From Zoroaster sp. YZ-2022 (lineage: Eukaryota; Echinodermata; Asteroidea; Forcipulatida; Zoroasteridae), in contig CM055823.1 in NCBI GenBank assembly GCA_029582265.1, positions 27,330,569 to 27,394,568 on the forward strand: a stretch of 64,000 nucleotides of DNA, written 5' to 3'. Under the pieces are notes generated by a model. That model had not been told where the DNA came from and ran no database searches. It saw only the letters and a program-made list of their open reading frames with translations. Position 1 is the first letter of the stretch. Every line of letters begins with the position of its first letter. Both the position numbers and the translations under genes were made by a program. This document shows, one piece after another, positions 49,588 to 62,099 of the stretch.

Positions 49588-49736
49588 CAGGCACAATAAT
49601 GAGCGAATAGTCTGAGGGCGTCCTTCCAAGACGAAGCTCAGAGATGACCTTATACTCGTCTGTCTTGATATCTGGGTATGTATGCTTAGTCCCGTTGTCA
49701 TGGGCGTTGATCTCTTTGCCGCCTGCACCGATTATG
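49588..49736 (-). CDS. Unknown - strand gene, penultimate exon
   Basis: The acceptor CCTTTTTTCGACAG is strong and the donor is CCTG|GTAAAT. It encodes IIGAGGKEINAHDNGTKHTY, PDIKTDEYKVISELRLGRTP, SDYSLIIVP with a leading base that completes Cys from the exon at 51403 and a trailing G that makes Asp with the terminal exon. An N-glycosylation sequon (NGT) is present. Third-position G/C bias supports coding. No family recognised. Too short to be noticed as a lone open frame. Confidence 0.72.
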
Positions 49737-49739
49737 CTG

Positions 49740-51400
49740 TCGAAAAAAGGGAAAAAAGTAATTTGTTACAAACAGGTAATTAAGGAAAACAGTGGTGCAT
49801 GTGATCCTTAAGGGAGATATGGAGAAGGAGAAGGAGTACTAAAAGTGGATGTTTTAGAGGGAGAACATGGGTGGGACAGAGGAACACACATATGAGGATG
49901 TAAAGTTCAGATGAAGATGTTAAGATCAGAGATTACGTCGGAGAGACACTGATCGAAAACTTCGCACAGACGATTTAAAACTGTTTGCCATATCGATACG
50001 TTTAATTTGACGGGAGGCATTTTCTCTGTTTTGATGCAATTCCTTTTCAGCTTTTTTATTATAAAAAATTTGACTTTAAAAGATTTCAAATGGAAATCCA
50101 ATTAGGACACCACTACATTTTTTAGTGATGTGGCCACACAAGGGGGAGATCAATGCCGAATAAACAGGTTATTGGATGGGTATTGTATATAGCTGAAGAG
50201 CACATTGATAGAATGAGATTTAGAATAAAATACAACCAGCAAAAGGCTTATCATGTATAGATAGACAAACGGATTGCTAAACAAATGGATGGGTGACCGC
50301 GAATGGTGAACTGCAGCGTGCTGACGGACTGATAATTACTTACAACGGAAACATGGGCAAACAGACAGAGAGAAAGAAAGACAGACAGTCAGTCAAACTC
50401 CAATTTTATTTAATTTTTTGGATTCTGAGATTATTTCGCAATGTATTTTGGCTTTACAGAATAAGGTCACTGCCTACACCAATCCACGTAGTATGGCAAT
50501 AGATTCCACCCACCCTTCTTAGCAATGCTGAAAACTCAGTCGTGCCACCTTCATTAAAATCCAGGCGTTTGGCCGACGTAGTAACACTAGTTAACCCTAT
50601 TTGTTATTCCATTAAATGCATGTTTGATTATTAACAAGCCGAATGCCTATAATACGTTACAAAAGCTAGACCTGTCCTCCAAATACATGAAAAAAAATGA
50701 CTAGAGAAGAATTTTGTTTTCCTCTAAGGAAACAACATTTTTTTACACATTCTGATTTGTTATCATATTTAGGTCATTCGTGATTGGGAGTCATTTCACC
50801 AGAAGCACTCGTCTTCCAACAGACGCGAGAACACGGCATGATTCATCCCAAGTCAATGCTAACCAAATTACAAAGCAGCTAACAGAACCATCGCAACTTG
50901 TGTATAAGATTTTACCCATATGCCTCAGCGGTACCACGTGGTATGGTAGAATGAAGCCTGCCAGTATCGATTAGTGCGACTGCTTGTTCACCGTTCAGCT
51001 GTAATCGAAATTCGAAATTAAGGTTAAAGCATCTATAAATTATAATGCTATTGATAGTCTAATTGGGAATGCTCCAGTCTTAAAGATATGTAATAGGGGG
51101 ACATCGAATTCTAACATGTGGTTAATCTTGCGGGTCCTCGCGGTAACTCGAGGTTCGTGGGTCTCCAGAGCTTATGAATGGAAGCTCAGATTAGATTAGC
51201 CTTTTGTAGACCCAGGTTCAAAAACCATCCGGACCCGACATGTGGATTGTGTTTTCAGTCCCTACTTTTAATGTTGGGTTTTCTGTGTTTTTCCTCCCTC
51301 ATCTAACTGAACATTTTCTTCATCGTCTTCTCTTCACAGGTTTCTTCGAGCTCACGAGCTACAGCATCATAGGCGCTTTTGAGAAATCCTTGGTTTCATT
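49740..51400. other. Intron, - strand gene
   Basis: No exon that fits the neighbouring phases. An open - strand segment at 49907-50060 (MPPVKLNVSIWQTVLNRLCE) lacks suitable splice phases and is left out. On the + strand at about 50780-50945 a frame reads weakly like transposon debris. Confidence 0.35.
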
Positions 51401-51402
51401 AC

Positions 51403-51440
51403 CAGAAAGAGTCTTCCACGTTTTCAGGGAAATCATTTGA
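51403..51440 (-). CDS. Unknown - strand gene, 38-nt micro-exon (candidate)
   Basis: Between acceptor TTCTTTCAAAG and donor TCTG|GTAATG it reads SNDFPENVEDSF plus two bases (TG). It starts in phase 0, as required by the previous exon, and its leftover TG plus the C of the next exon make Cys. It is the only bridge I found that makes both neighbours fit. The weak pyrimidine tract and small size keep it a candidate. Confidence 0.5.
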
Positions 51441-51534
51441 CTTTGAAAGAATTGTGGCTATTTGGCCTAAAAATTTACCAGCAACAATGTTGGTGCATGG
51501 GTGGGGTGGGAACAGTGGTTCCGGTAAGACATAC

Positions 51535-51690
51535 CTGACACTCTACATAGAGCAGGCTCTCTGTCTGATCTGTCTGGCCCTGTGGTTCGACCCTCTTCTG
51601 CATATCCACGTCGGTAGACGATCTCCGTCTCGTTTGCGCGGGAATGTCAAGCTTCTGTACTTGTTTCTTTTTCAAGATGGCCGCTGGTTG
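51535..51690 (-). CDS. Unknown - strand gene, 52-codon exon
   Basis: Good splice sites (TTTTTTGTCACCTCAG before, CAG|GTATGT after) enclose an exon in phase 0 at both ends. It reads QPAAILKKKQVQKLDIPAQT, RRRSSTDVDMQKRVEPQGQT, DQTESLLYVECQ. It is hydrophilic with a basic cluster and RRRSS, a typical basophilic kinase site, so probably cytosolic or disordered. No family recognised. Confidence 0.7.
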
Positions 51691-51966
51691 CTGAGGTGAC
51701 AAAAAACAACATTCAGTACGGTCGATGAGGAAATCTATATGAGGGCGCTTTACAAGAACCCCGACAACTTTTTACATCGGATCATCAAATAATTTAGGGA
51801 CAAATGACATGATTTGTTTTCACGAACAAAACATTGATGTCTTTGGGGGTATTCTGGATTGCAACCTTTGACTAGAACTCAACCAAAAAAGAGAAGTTGG
51901 TCAACTCAATATGTGATCTAGTGGGGGTCAAAAGATTCGAATTGTTTGAGGTCAATGCAACTGAAG

Positions 51967-52075
51967 TCGTGCGTCGTGGCCGAGCGGTCTAGCTTACCAG
52001 ACTCAGGTTCTGGTGCTAGCAGCAGAATGTGGGTTCGAATCCCAGTCATGACACTTGTGTCATAATTGCTTATAG
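51967..52075 (+). mobile_element. tRNA-Leu-derived SINE, truncated
   Basis: GTGGCCGAGCGGTCTAGC (A box), ACTCAGGTTCTGG in the anticodon-arm position and GGGTTCGAATCCCAG (B box/T arm) give a Leu(CAG)-like tRNA head. The 5' acceptor stem lacks bases compared with a true tRNA, and the downstream SINE body (ACACTTGTGTC) is cut short, so it is a SINE fragment and not a tRNA gene. Confidence 0.75.
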
Positions 52076-52902
52076 GGGAAGACTAGTTACCCCTCCTATT
52101 AAATCTATAGCCCAATATTATTTAGTAAGATTTCCATATTATTTTAGTTCGAATGGTCAATCGTCCCTAGTGTATATTCTGTTTCGACACTTGCTTCTTA
52201 CGATCATAGGCTGGGCAAAGCTGGCTATATCATTGCTAGTCTAACCTGATAGTCCAATCCCTGCAGGCGCAGCCATTTTGTCATGAACGAGAAACCGCGT
52301 GAAGCGGCGAGAAAGTCACGTTTTGAGGGCCATTACACAAAATCAACATGATCGTTCCAAGCCCATCGGTCTTGGATACGTGACTACTTTTTACGTCCAC
52401 GAACCGTAGTCTCAGGCTTCAGGCTAAGTACTCCCTTGCGCATGTTAATTGTAATGTATTATGCCATAGGTTTCCCTAAATCCAGAATGGAGTATAAGAC
52501 ACACGCACATAATTAAAACCGTTGCTGCATTACTGGAGAAAGTAATCTGCTCCGTGCACATGTGGCCCTCTAGTGGTGAAAATGCATCATGCCTCCGAGG
52601 CTATAGGATATAGAATATTGGAAAATACGTAATTGTACCCTACATACACGGAAATCTGTTTCATGGATAACCGCATAAACACGCTAACCACCGATATTTA
52701 AAATACTCAGGCGACAAAAAGGGTTGTGCAGAAAGCTGCCTGCCGTGTCCGAGCCATGAAGCAACAGCGCAAAACGGCAGGGAAAGACATCAATGCTAGA
52801 TGATGCAAGAAATGTGTGCTGTATTGGAATTAAAGCAACTTTTGTGATCCCCCAACCCCCAGCAACTCACTGCTCAAAACCTTATTACTAGCATTTTGTA
52901 TT

Positions 52903-53073
52903 ATACAAATATAACATGGTTTGAGGGTGGACAGTCGATATTAGCTCCCCTCGGTATTGGAAGTTGACAAACTAGTTCCCGAAGCGAAGCCGAGGGAACT
53001 AGTTTGTCAACTTCCAATACCGAGGGGAGCTAATATCGACTGTCCACCCGAAATAAACCATGTTATATTTGTA
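52903..53073. mobile_element. Near-perfect palindromic element (about 80-bp arms)
   Basis: Two arms run TACAAATATAACATGG, GTGGACAGTCGATATTAGC, TCGGTATTGG, ACAAACTAGTTCCC and back, around a short centre (GAAGCGAAGCCGA). Pairing is almost complete over about 80 bp each side, with a 2-base difference near GAGG/CGAAATAA. It would extrude a cruciform. No coding content. Confidence 0.9.
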
Positions 53074-53075
53074 TT

Positions 53076-53385
53076 ACTATACCTCATACATATTCTCTAG
53101 TTCGGCATCATTGAGCTCGGGAAAACGCGAATCTTTTCATGTGTATGTAGCTTGGGCGATGTTCGCGCGTGCGTACTACACCCGTGCGACTGTTCCCCGA
53201 TTGCTTCGTAAAGCGCATGCGTAGTAGTTTAACGTATATGCGACAGTCTACTACGCATGCGTATTTACCCTGTGCGTGAATACTCGCGGGCGCTTGGTAA
53301 ACAGCCAAAATATCATCTGGCACGTGATGGTGAATGGACCAGTGAGAATTCGGCTCTCAATCATGAATATGTATGAGGTATAGTA
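53076..53385. mobile_element. Inverted-repeat element adjoining the palindrome
   Basis: TACTATACCTCATACATATT at the left end is the exact complement of AATATGTATGAGGTATAGTA at the right. The interior has a second palindrome (GCGCATGCGTAGTAG against CTACTACGCATGCG). 310 bp. It begins 2 bp after the previous element, so both may be one composite unit. Confidence 0.75.
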
Positions 53386-54941
53386 ATATAGTATTGTAGG
53401 CGTTTTCATGTCGACACTATTCGCTCAGTGCACATCATAGCCCTCTAGCGGTGAATTTGCATCCAGTGTCTTGATGATAGCCACTTTTGCGTCGTGTGAG
53501 CGTTGTGCGTACACTTTATGAGCAATTATGTTATGGTACTACACGCGTGTGTACTTCTACCAGCCAATGATCGATGGAGATATTCCGCACGTACGCACAT
53601 CAACTGCAAAATACGCCAAACGCGACGCACTATCGCTGCCCTTTCGCCCACAGTGGTCTAACAACATGTGCCCTCAACAGCTCATGCATGCACGGTGCGA
53701 ATAAGCTGCAGCTTTCAAAGGTTGGTTTTTATACATACTATTAATGATTCTTATAAAGTATGGATTAATAAATTATCAGACATTTTATCAACAGATGTTT
53801 ACTACTGGCTTTAAGAAGATAAATTAATTAAATGGAACGGGAACTGTGATCGAAGCGAAGACATTTTGACATAGACCATGATTTTCCTCCTTGATAAACC
53901 CTAGAGTCATTATCGTCCTAGACCTTCCTTCCTCCGCCGTCGCTTTAACATCTTCGGCGATATGCACCAACCAACAAAGCACGGTCTTGTCCAAAGAGCT
54001 TCCTTATTAGCTTGGGCATCTCAACTGAATGTTGGACCTAAATTCACTTCAACAACACTTGCCAGTAAATTTATACCGCTGCACCTTGATATTTATTTGC
54101 TTCTGTGAATGCGTAGCCTGAGTGCTTGTTCTATGTTAATATGGCCTCAAGGAGTTCCTGAATTAGACCCAATAATTAAAATGAAAGGTATGAAGTGTGG
54201 AAGTAATTGTGGCAGCTTTAAAGGAGTAAACTCGTACGTGAAGCTATAAGGTTTTTGTGGTTTTGTTTTCTTCAGGAAATATTTTTGAAGGGAGTCATAA
54301 TGGCAGCAGTCGGGAAGTGCAAAGCGATCACTGGAGCATGTGGCAATTTCACTCCAGGAAAGCTCGTCCTATGCAACTTTGTTCCCATGGTGATTCCTGA
54401 TTGACCCCACGGCCATCTCATCCTGCTATTGGATAATGAGAACTTGGAATTGGAATAAAGAGGTTATGGATTGTGCGCATGTGCATTATAGTATGATGCA
54501 TCTACTATAATGATGGTGTGCTGCAGTGAGTGTTGGGAATGAGGCATAGCCTATGGGGTCGAGGTTTGGATCTAATGCATATTCATGAGCCTCGTCATCA
54601 TGTCATAGTGTTCTTGTTGGTGTCGTTGTTAGGAAAAAAAAAGTCTCCGGTTTCTGGTCTCCGCACGCGTCGCCTCAGACCCGCGCGTCGACATTTTTAA
54701 TTGTCTTTCTTTTCTTTGCTATCAAACGATGTCCAATTGCAGCCAAAATTACTGGATTGCCGTGCTGTGTTTTAAAAGACTTTTGCACATAGGACATGAA
54801 CGTTTGCCAGATTTGTCAGGCCTCTCTTAGCCACCATACTTTGTATAATATGGGAAATTTCGCCCCCGCGTATACAATGTATCACGTATTGCCCTGTTGG
54901 CAAATAAAATAAATAAATGAAATAAAAAAATAAAAGATTAC

Positions 54942-55026
54942 CAAAAATCACCGTCATCGCACCGATTGCGAAGCAGACCGAGAACCAGAAACCGAAGACT
55001 TTTTTGGGCCGTATTATTGTTGTGAT

Positions 55027-55059
<33 letters not shown>

Positions 55060-55131
55060 GCTGTTGTTCACGTTCTTGTCGGTATCTTTGCCGTCCTCGA
55101 TGAGGTTATTGTTTTTCCTTGCCACACAGCA
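54942..55131 (-). CDS. Candidate exon with membrane segment (unknown gene)
   Basis: The - strand frame reads NNNLIEDGKDTDKNV, an Asn run encoded by AAC triplets, ITTIIRPKKVFGFWF and SVCFAIGAMTVIFG, then donor TTTG|GTAATC (leaving one base). The last 20 residues form a plausible transmembrane helix after a basic anchor (RPKK). Third positions are C-rich, unlike simple repeat drift. The 5' limit is unsure: an in-frame TGA lies at 55132-55134 and no strong acceptor is visible, so the real start is inside. Phase does not meet the exon at 51690, so exons would be missing between them. Confidence 0.4.
55020..55067 (+). repeat. GTT/CTG trinucleotide run
   Basis: TTG/GTT triplets, on the - strand an Asn run (about 12 residues) within the candidate exon 54942-55131. 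Confidence 0.8.
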
Positions 55132-55672
55132 TCAACACCCTGACACAGTGTCAATTGCAGCATAGTCGCCAATGTCACAATGTCAATTGCACCATTACGA
55201 TATCGGTGACGGTGTTTAATGAGTTATCATGATTCCTTGTTGGATTTCCCCTCAGTCGATTCCTACGCAATCTCCCCGCAATTTGGAGATGGAAACACGG
55301 ACGGCGTCTCGATTCGTGAGATAATAAGGGAACTGCTCCCAGGAAAATAAGATAATCTGCTCCCGTAGCTCGCAGTTTGCGGTTTAAATTTCATTTAGAC
55401 TCTAAGAAATAGTGCATATGCGACTGTAATGTTTTGCACAGACCGACAGTCCAATAATGTCTCAGTGTCGCTTAGCAGACACGTAGTTGAGTACTTTTTC
55501 ATAAGTAGAAGTACGAGGACAGACAAATAGAGACAATTAGAAGATGGAACGTATACGTGTGCACATATATATACGAAAGTCACGTATAGTAGAACTATAC
55601 AAGTACGTCACGTTTCATCCTCGTACACAAATTGAACAATTTTTACAACCACAACATCTCATTATCACCTAC

Positions 55673-55827
55673 CGCGTCCTTGCTGGTGCCTAGTCTCATC
55701 TCCAGCGGTAATAAATCCGTGGAGCTCTTTGTGGTCAGTCGGGGTGGGATGACTCTGGCTCTGGGTCCCTTCATCAGAATTGGTATCTTGATTTCTGCTG
55801 CCATCTTGGTCCCTTAAGCTTCGCACA
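55673..55827 (-). CDS. Candidate exon, hydrophilic (unknown gene)
   Basis: Between acceptor GTCTCTATCTTAG and donor GCG|GTAGGT the - strand reads VRSLRDQDGSRNQDTNSDEG, TQSQSHPTPTDHKELHGFIT, AGDETRHQQGR. Composition (Q/S/D/T/H) and codon use are exon-like and it lies upstream of the membrane-segment exon on the same strand. It could be an N-terminal cytoplasmic part. Another frame, MAAEIKIPILMKGPRARVIP, is also open, so the reading frame is uncertain. Confidence 0.33.
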
Positions 55828-55829
55828 CT

Positions 55830-57320
55830 AAGATAGAGACCAAATCTCTGTTGAATGGATGGAAAATAAAATGTGACAGGACAATAATAGCCGTAATTAG
55901 AAACACGTTGCGCTTCATTGACCAAGCATAATTGCTCATAATGCGGAGGTGTAACCAGTATTTAAAAGGGCGGTTCAAAATAAACTCAGTAATATCACTG
56001 TCTTGCCAAGAGACAAAGTCATTTCAGTTCAAAGGGAATTATTAACTCTAAGAATTATCTTGAAGTGTCAATCATCCTGAGAAATTATTCCATCTGTAGC
56101 GCTTCCATCCGAGAGGGGAAAAAACTAATTGTTTTGTCGAATGTACACAAAAGTTACCGCCCGGCGACTTTTTGTAAAACATAGAGAAACGAAAAAATAG
56201 TCAATAGTTCGTATTTGTTTTCCTCAAAAACCTGAATATACTTTGTTTAGTTTTATGAAAGTATAGATGCATTTACATTATTTATTTACATATGATGTAC
56301 AATCCCTTTAAAATGATATAGATTGCTTTGCGAAACGAACGCAGATAGTCCCATAAATCAAGTTTAGCTGTAAATACGCTTTCATCTTAATGGCAGAAGA
56401 GAGGATAACGTACATAGTACGGCTCGTGAGAGCATACATTACGCCGATATCAGTATAACCCAACAGGGCTGGACAACAGCATCGCTACGGGTTCTGTGTT
56501 CCTCGGTCGCCATGGTAATTTGGAGAAATACAAATTGAGTGTTTGTGTAAACGTTCTGGTATTAAAGCTATAAGTTCTTTTTTTCCATTAAAATACCTAA
56601 AATATGTTATGTATAGGCAGATGCGAGCGGTGGAATCAGCGAGGTATTAAGTCTACTCCATTATGATTGATTGGTAATTTGCTAGTACTTCATTGGTAAG
56701 AGACGGAGACAAAGATAACACCTTTAACAAATACAAAGATAACACAAGTTGACCTTGTCCGATTCCCTTTATCACATGTACAATCATAATGCAGTTTCTC
56801 AATTAAGCAAAAGGTGCCAGCCTATTTTTTCTCATAGCCTCGGTTTGGTAGCGTGGAGTGTTTTGTATTGTAGAAAACAAGATAACTCCAGAGAATAAGA
56901 TTAGCAGTCGAGACTGTATACAAAATACACAGAGGAAAAAACAGACGAAGACGTAGTATGACAGAATGCTGAGTAAAAACCGAAAGAAAGACACAAGAAA
57001 ACCCATACGGACACTAGGTACCAGACATGGACATAACATCTTTGCGTTCATATTATACAAACAATGCCTACAGAGAATCTTATAATTTTAAAAGGTTTTC
57101 AAGCACAATTGAAATAACTAGAAATTGAACAATTAAATTTCATCTCGAAAGAGGAAGTTCTGGTTGAAAAAAGCCAATCAAATACGCAAATAAAGGAATT
57201 AAAATGCTTCGAAACTGAACCTGCTGATTATTTATAAAGCTGCATAATAACAAAATATCCTTCATTGTGTTCACTTCTCGCATTCGCAAAGCTGGAATTA
57301 TTAGGTACATTTCTGCAAGG
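55830..57320. other. Non-coding stretch with repeat fragments
   Basis: A member of the dispersed family at 3530/22843 begins at about 56070 (GTCAATCATCCTGAGAAATT) and runs to about 56290. The AGCCTCGGTTTGGT fragment is at 56818-56860. No exon is supported; - strand open frames at 56803-57340 have no coding character. Confidence 0.4.
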
Positions 57321-57326
57321 ACATCA

Positions 57327-57935
<609 letters not shown>

Positions 57936-58025
57936 AGGGGCCAATTTCACAGAGCAGTTAAGCAGAGAATTTAGCTCAGTCAGCAAATATTTTTGCTAAG
58001 CAATATAAAATGTACCTAAATGTAA
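57936..58025 (+). repeat. Second CAATTTCACAGAG MITE end
   Basis: AGGGGCCAATTTCACAGAGC, AGTTAAGCAGAGAATTT, TTTTTGCTAAGCAATATAAAA. It matches the left half at 57327-57400. No right end is visible, so a solo arm or truncated copy. Confidence 0.6.
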
Positions 58026-58120
58026 ATAAAGACATAAAGTGTTCAGCTCATTACGTTGTGTAGCGTTAATAGGAAACGCACTCGTTAGTGAAAATACACT
58101 CTTTGATTAACTTTGAATTA

Positions 58121-58691
58121 AAGGGACAATATCGTCACGATCAACTGGCCATGAAATCAGAGTGCTAGTTTCAGATTAAGTGTTGTGAAAATATACCCCA
58201 CATGAGTGTCGTGGCCGAGCGGTCTAGCTTACCGGACTCAAGTTCTGGTGTTAGTAGCAGAATGTGGGTTCGAATCCCGGCCGTGACACTTGTGTCCTTG
58301 AGCAAGACACTTAACCATAATTGTTTCTCTCCACCCAGGGGTTAAATGGGTACCTGTGAGGGCAGAGTTGGTTGATTAGCCATATATGCGCTGTAATGGC
58401 AGCAATTCAGCTGTATACTCCCCAGGGAGCTGAGATGGATTCAGGAATGATTTGTGAGACTGATGAGCAGGGGTAATAATATAATGCGCCTTGAGCACCA
58501 CTCAGTTGGTGGATACGTGCGCTATATAAGTCCACACATTATTATTATTATTAAGGTCATATTACCTTTGCTGCTGCATAAATGACCCAGTAAATTTCAG
58601 TCACTGTATTCTTCGTAAACTAGGACACCGATTCCATGCCCTGTTGAAAGCCTGCTCTGATCATGATGCTGATCACGATGCTGTCCCTTTA
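58121..58691. mobile_element. GGGCATGGAATCGG element interrupted by a SINE
   Basis: Left arm AAGGGACAATATCGTCACG, right arm CGATGCTGTCCCTTT. It matches 18658-18868 throughout (ACCGATTCCATGCCCTGTTG, TTTCAGTCACTG). The sequence CCACATGA then TTAAGGTCATATTA, continuous in the 18-kb copy as CCACATGATTAGGTCATATT, is split here by the SINE at 58206-58552. Confidence 0.85.
58206..58552 (+). mobile_element. tRNA-Leu(CAA)-like SINE, full length
   Basis: GTGTCGTGGCCGAGCGGTC, ACTCAAGTTCTGG, GTGGGTTCGAATCCCGGCC form the head; the body matches the copies at 57424 and 59508. The tail is a short ATT run. It has the best preserved tRNA head of the four copies. It lies inside an older inverted-repeat element. 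Confidence 0.93.
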
Positions 58692-58699
58692 AGTTTTTT

Positions 58700-59505
58700 A
58701 TCAAAATGCTACCATTAGTTTAATTTGCCTGGGAAATAAGCTGTTTCGTAGGCAGGAAATCTCAATGGCTCAGGGCAGTAGTTTTGTCTCGTATAATTGT
58801 CGAGTACTCGTTTGTCACGCCTGACGGATTTTCAACGCAAGGTAAAAATCGCTGGGGGCGTTACCGCGCCGGGATGACAATCAACAACTGTCGTCTGGAG
58901 GCGTTATAATGCCAACCTGTTTGGCCCACGCACTTCATATTATACTTTGTCAGATTCCATGCACGAGAGCTTGATTGCAGTGATGATTAAATGAAGGGAC
59001 CAGACTATTTTCCCTGGCATGAATTTGTGGGACAGTACAGGGGTTTTGAAATGAATTCATCAAGCACCGCGTTATAAATGAAAAAGACTATACTTTAATT
59101 ATAGAAATCACCGATGTTTTCCCCCTTGCCACTCTATTTCTTGTTTGCAATCAAAAATGAGCCGCCACATTGTCGTATGTTCCTGATCCTAAACGCGTGA
59201 AACGAATTAGTCGCCTGGAACAGACGCGTTTCACGCTCTGAATGTTCACATAATGCCCAGCGTGCATGGATATTGTCTTGGATGCAGTGTAACTATAAGA
59301 CCTATAAGGCATGGTTGAAGAGAATGGAGTTTAAATATGACTGCATGTACGATTGTGCTTGCTTAGACCAAAAAAGGCCTCAAATTTCTGGTCATTAGTT
59401 GGCTTCAAATTGGTGCGGTGACGCGTTTTTTTCCCTATTTTTCTTTTTTCTTTTTATTTATGTAATCTTTACTTTTGCCAACCGTGATACATGTATACAC
59501 GTTTA
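58700..59505. other. Non-repetitive stretch
   Basis: I see nothing to annotate in about 800 bp between the SINE-bearing blocks apart from a small symmetrical pair (ACGCGTGAAACG/CGCGTTTCACG at about 59193-59235). Confidence 0.35.
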
Positions 59506-59507
59506 TT

Positions 59508-60116
<609 letters not shown>

Positions 60117-60210
60117 AGGTGTTCTGGTATGTACCCGAAACACCTATTGTTTTGTTCGGTTTTTAGGTGTTCGGTATGTACCGAAACACCTATTGTTTTT
60201 GTTCGGTTTT
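60117..60210 (+). repeat. Two tandem hairpin units
   Basis: GGTGTTCTGGTATGTACCCG with AAACACCTATTGTTTTG, then GGTGTTCGGTATGTACCG with AAACACCTATTGTTTTTG. Each unit folds (GGTGTT-CGGTA/TACCG-AACACC). Period is about 48 bp. Confidence 0.75.
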
Positions 60211-61550
60211 TTTTTTCTTTTTTTTTTTCTTCTCCTTCTTTTCCGGATAGATTGTCTACAAAAAATACATACTTGCAAACTTCACATGAACTTCAAACTT
60301 GGCATATACTTAGAACATAACACGTAGATGAAACTAGAGTTGTAACGGCATGATTAGGTCATCAGATATCGATTTTCGATAGATCAAACTAATATCTAAA
60401 ACGTTTCACTTACGTTTCACCTCTGTTGGTGAATCTAAATCAGCTCTGGTCGTGCTCATTATGTATGCATGTTTAAGGAATTGAGCATTTACGCTTCAGA
60501 AATGCAATTGACTCGGCTATCGTGACCCCTGAAAAATTTGTGTTTCTGGTCAATTTGTTTCGCATAATGTATTATGTGATTGACTAAAATCCTTTTAGTT
60601 TTTTTTTATGTCAGCATAATCTATTTATTCTGAAAAAGGTCACTTTATTAATAGCTCTTTTCGAGGTCGTTGAATCGATTAACTGGCACATGTTTCAACA
60701 GTTGGGTGCATGCAGATCTGCGGAGAAAACCTTCCACAAAAGCGAGTTTTTCACTATTTTCTGAATTTTTCCTATCACCAGTGGATGTTTCATCGTTGAA
60801 AACAGACATTATTATGCACACTTAATTGGAGGTAAGTCTGGGCAATGATAAATTTACGAGAATCTTTGATTTAAAAATAAGCATTTTAACCGGCTTCAGA
60901 CATGTCAGATGTGTTGTAACGCGTTGGTTGATGCATACATAGCATGCATAGGTTGATCAGTCAGTAATGTGTACGGTATGGGCGCCAGTGAATGGTACTA
61001 GTACTTTAAACGTTGGGACTAATTTAGCGGGTACCCGGTTTTATGTAAACAAAAGTATGCTTAAAATTATTACGTGGGTTTTCCTCCATGACTCTTTTGA
61101 AATACTTAGACTAGTGCCTAGTGCCTAGTGATGGTAAATAGTCTGTAACGTTAGGAGAGTGAAGCCTAGAGCATGAGTACAATTAGGTTAAATTTTAAAC
61201 AAAATTATGCTAACGTTAGATGTGTTATCAATAGGATGTACTCAGTGTACTAATAATATCTAATGATGTTAGCTCTGTGAAATTAAATAATTGATTAATT
61301 TAAACAAACAAATAAATAGTCTGAACAGTGAACAACAATGTTTAAGGGCTGAAAACATTAAAAACATTAGTACAGCTGAACATGTCTACCAATGTCATGC
61401 ATGTATTAATACATGCAGGTACTTTGTAAATTATGTATGTCGCAATATTCTCAGACAAGTCGGAGTTTATTAGCAAAGGTACATTTTAAATAATTTTGGT
61501 TGACACTAATAATATTTACAACAACAATCATGACATTTAGGGAAAACTTG

Positions 61551-61711
61551 TAGCTTTGCATGTTGAAGAAGATAAGTAAGACTAATTGCAGTGACACCAT
61601 GTGGAATACGCTAGTGAGTAGTAATTAGTTCTGAAAAGTATGCTCTGATTGTCCTCAGGATTTACTACTCAATACAGAATTTCACATGGTGTCACCGTAA
61701 TTAGTCTTGCT
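61551..61711. repeat. Dispersed repeat, GGTGTCACCGC family, inverted pair
   Basis: AAGACTAATTGCAGTGACAC with CATGTGGAA at the left is mirrored by CACATGGTGTCACC with GTAATTAGTCTT at the right, and GAGTAGTAATTAGTTCTGAA lies between. Related to 6964-7098 and 30060-30400. Confidence 0.65.
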
Positions 61712-62099
61712 TAATCATGAAATTTAACAAGTATCATTTATGATACTTTTCAGAATTTGTGATCACATGAAATCATGAAATGGTTTTGAATACAACAAAA
61801 TAAAACATGCTTATTTTGAGTTTAATTTTCTTTTCACAGCTGATCTTCCTAGATGGAACTCCCTCAATTCTGGTGTGGCGATGGTTTGATCACTGTATGG
61901 GAACATTGCAAACAGTAGGATTAGCTGCAAAGGTAAGAGTTATGTCATATTAGGAAACAGTCCGGCAATGGGTTAGAAATGAACAGACTTTACAGATACT
62001 TTTATTGTTTTAAGTAGCAAACTCTTCGTATGTGTAAAACCGTACCATGGAATTGCTGTAAAGGGAAGTTACAACAACGGTAAATCTAAAAACCTATAA

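Larger units (their letters stand above)
51700..54940. other. Gap in the - strand gene; repeats
   Basis: No exon joins the neighbours in phase. It holds a SINE head (51967-52075) and two inverted-repeat elements (52903-53073, 53076-53385). A - strand open frame at about 53830-54005 (SSLDKTVLCWLVHIAEDVKA) and a + strand segment after CTTCAG at 54275 are noted among the rejected items. Confidence 0.35.

Noticed and set aside
51967..52050. A functional tRNA-Leu gene
   Set aside because: The acceptor stem is missing bases and SINE body sequence follows directly; the other three copies show the same SINE context.
53830..54005. - strand frame SSLDKTVLCWLVHIAEDVKA between the candidate membrane exon and the 51690 exon
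   Set aside because: It can take the incoming phase, but its acceptor is poor and no donor gives the phase needed by the next exon.
54275..54403. + strand exon after GTTTTGTTTTCTTCAG, reading EIFLKGVIMAAVGKCKAITG
   Set aside because: The acceptor is good, but no partner exon or coding bias supports it and the - strand is equally open there.
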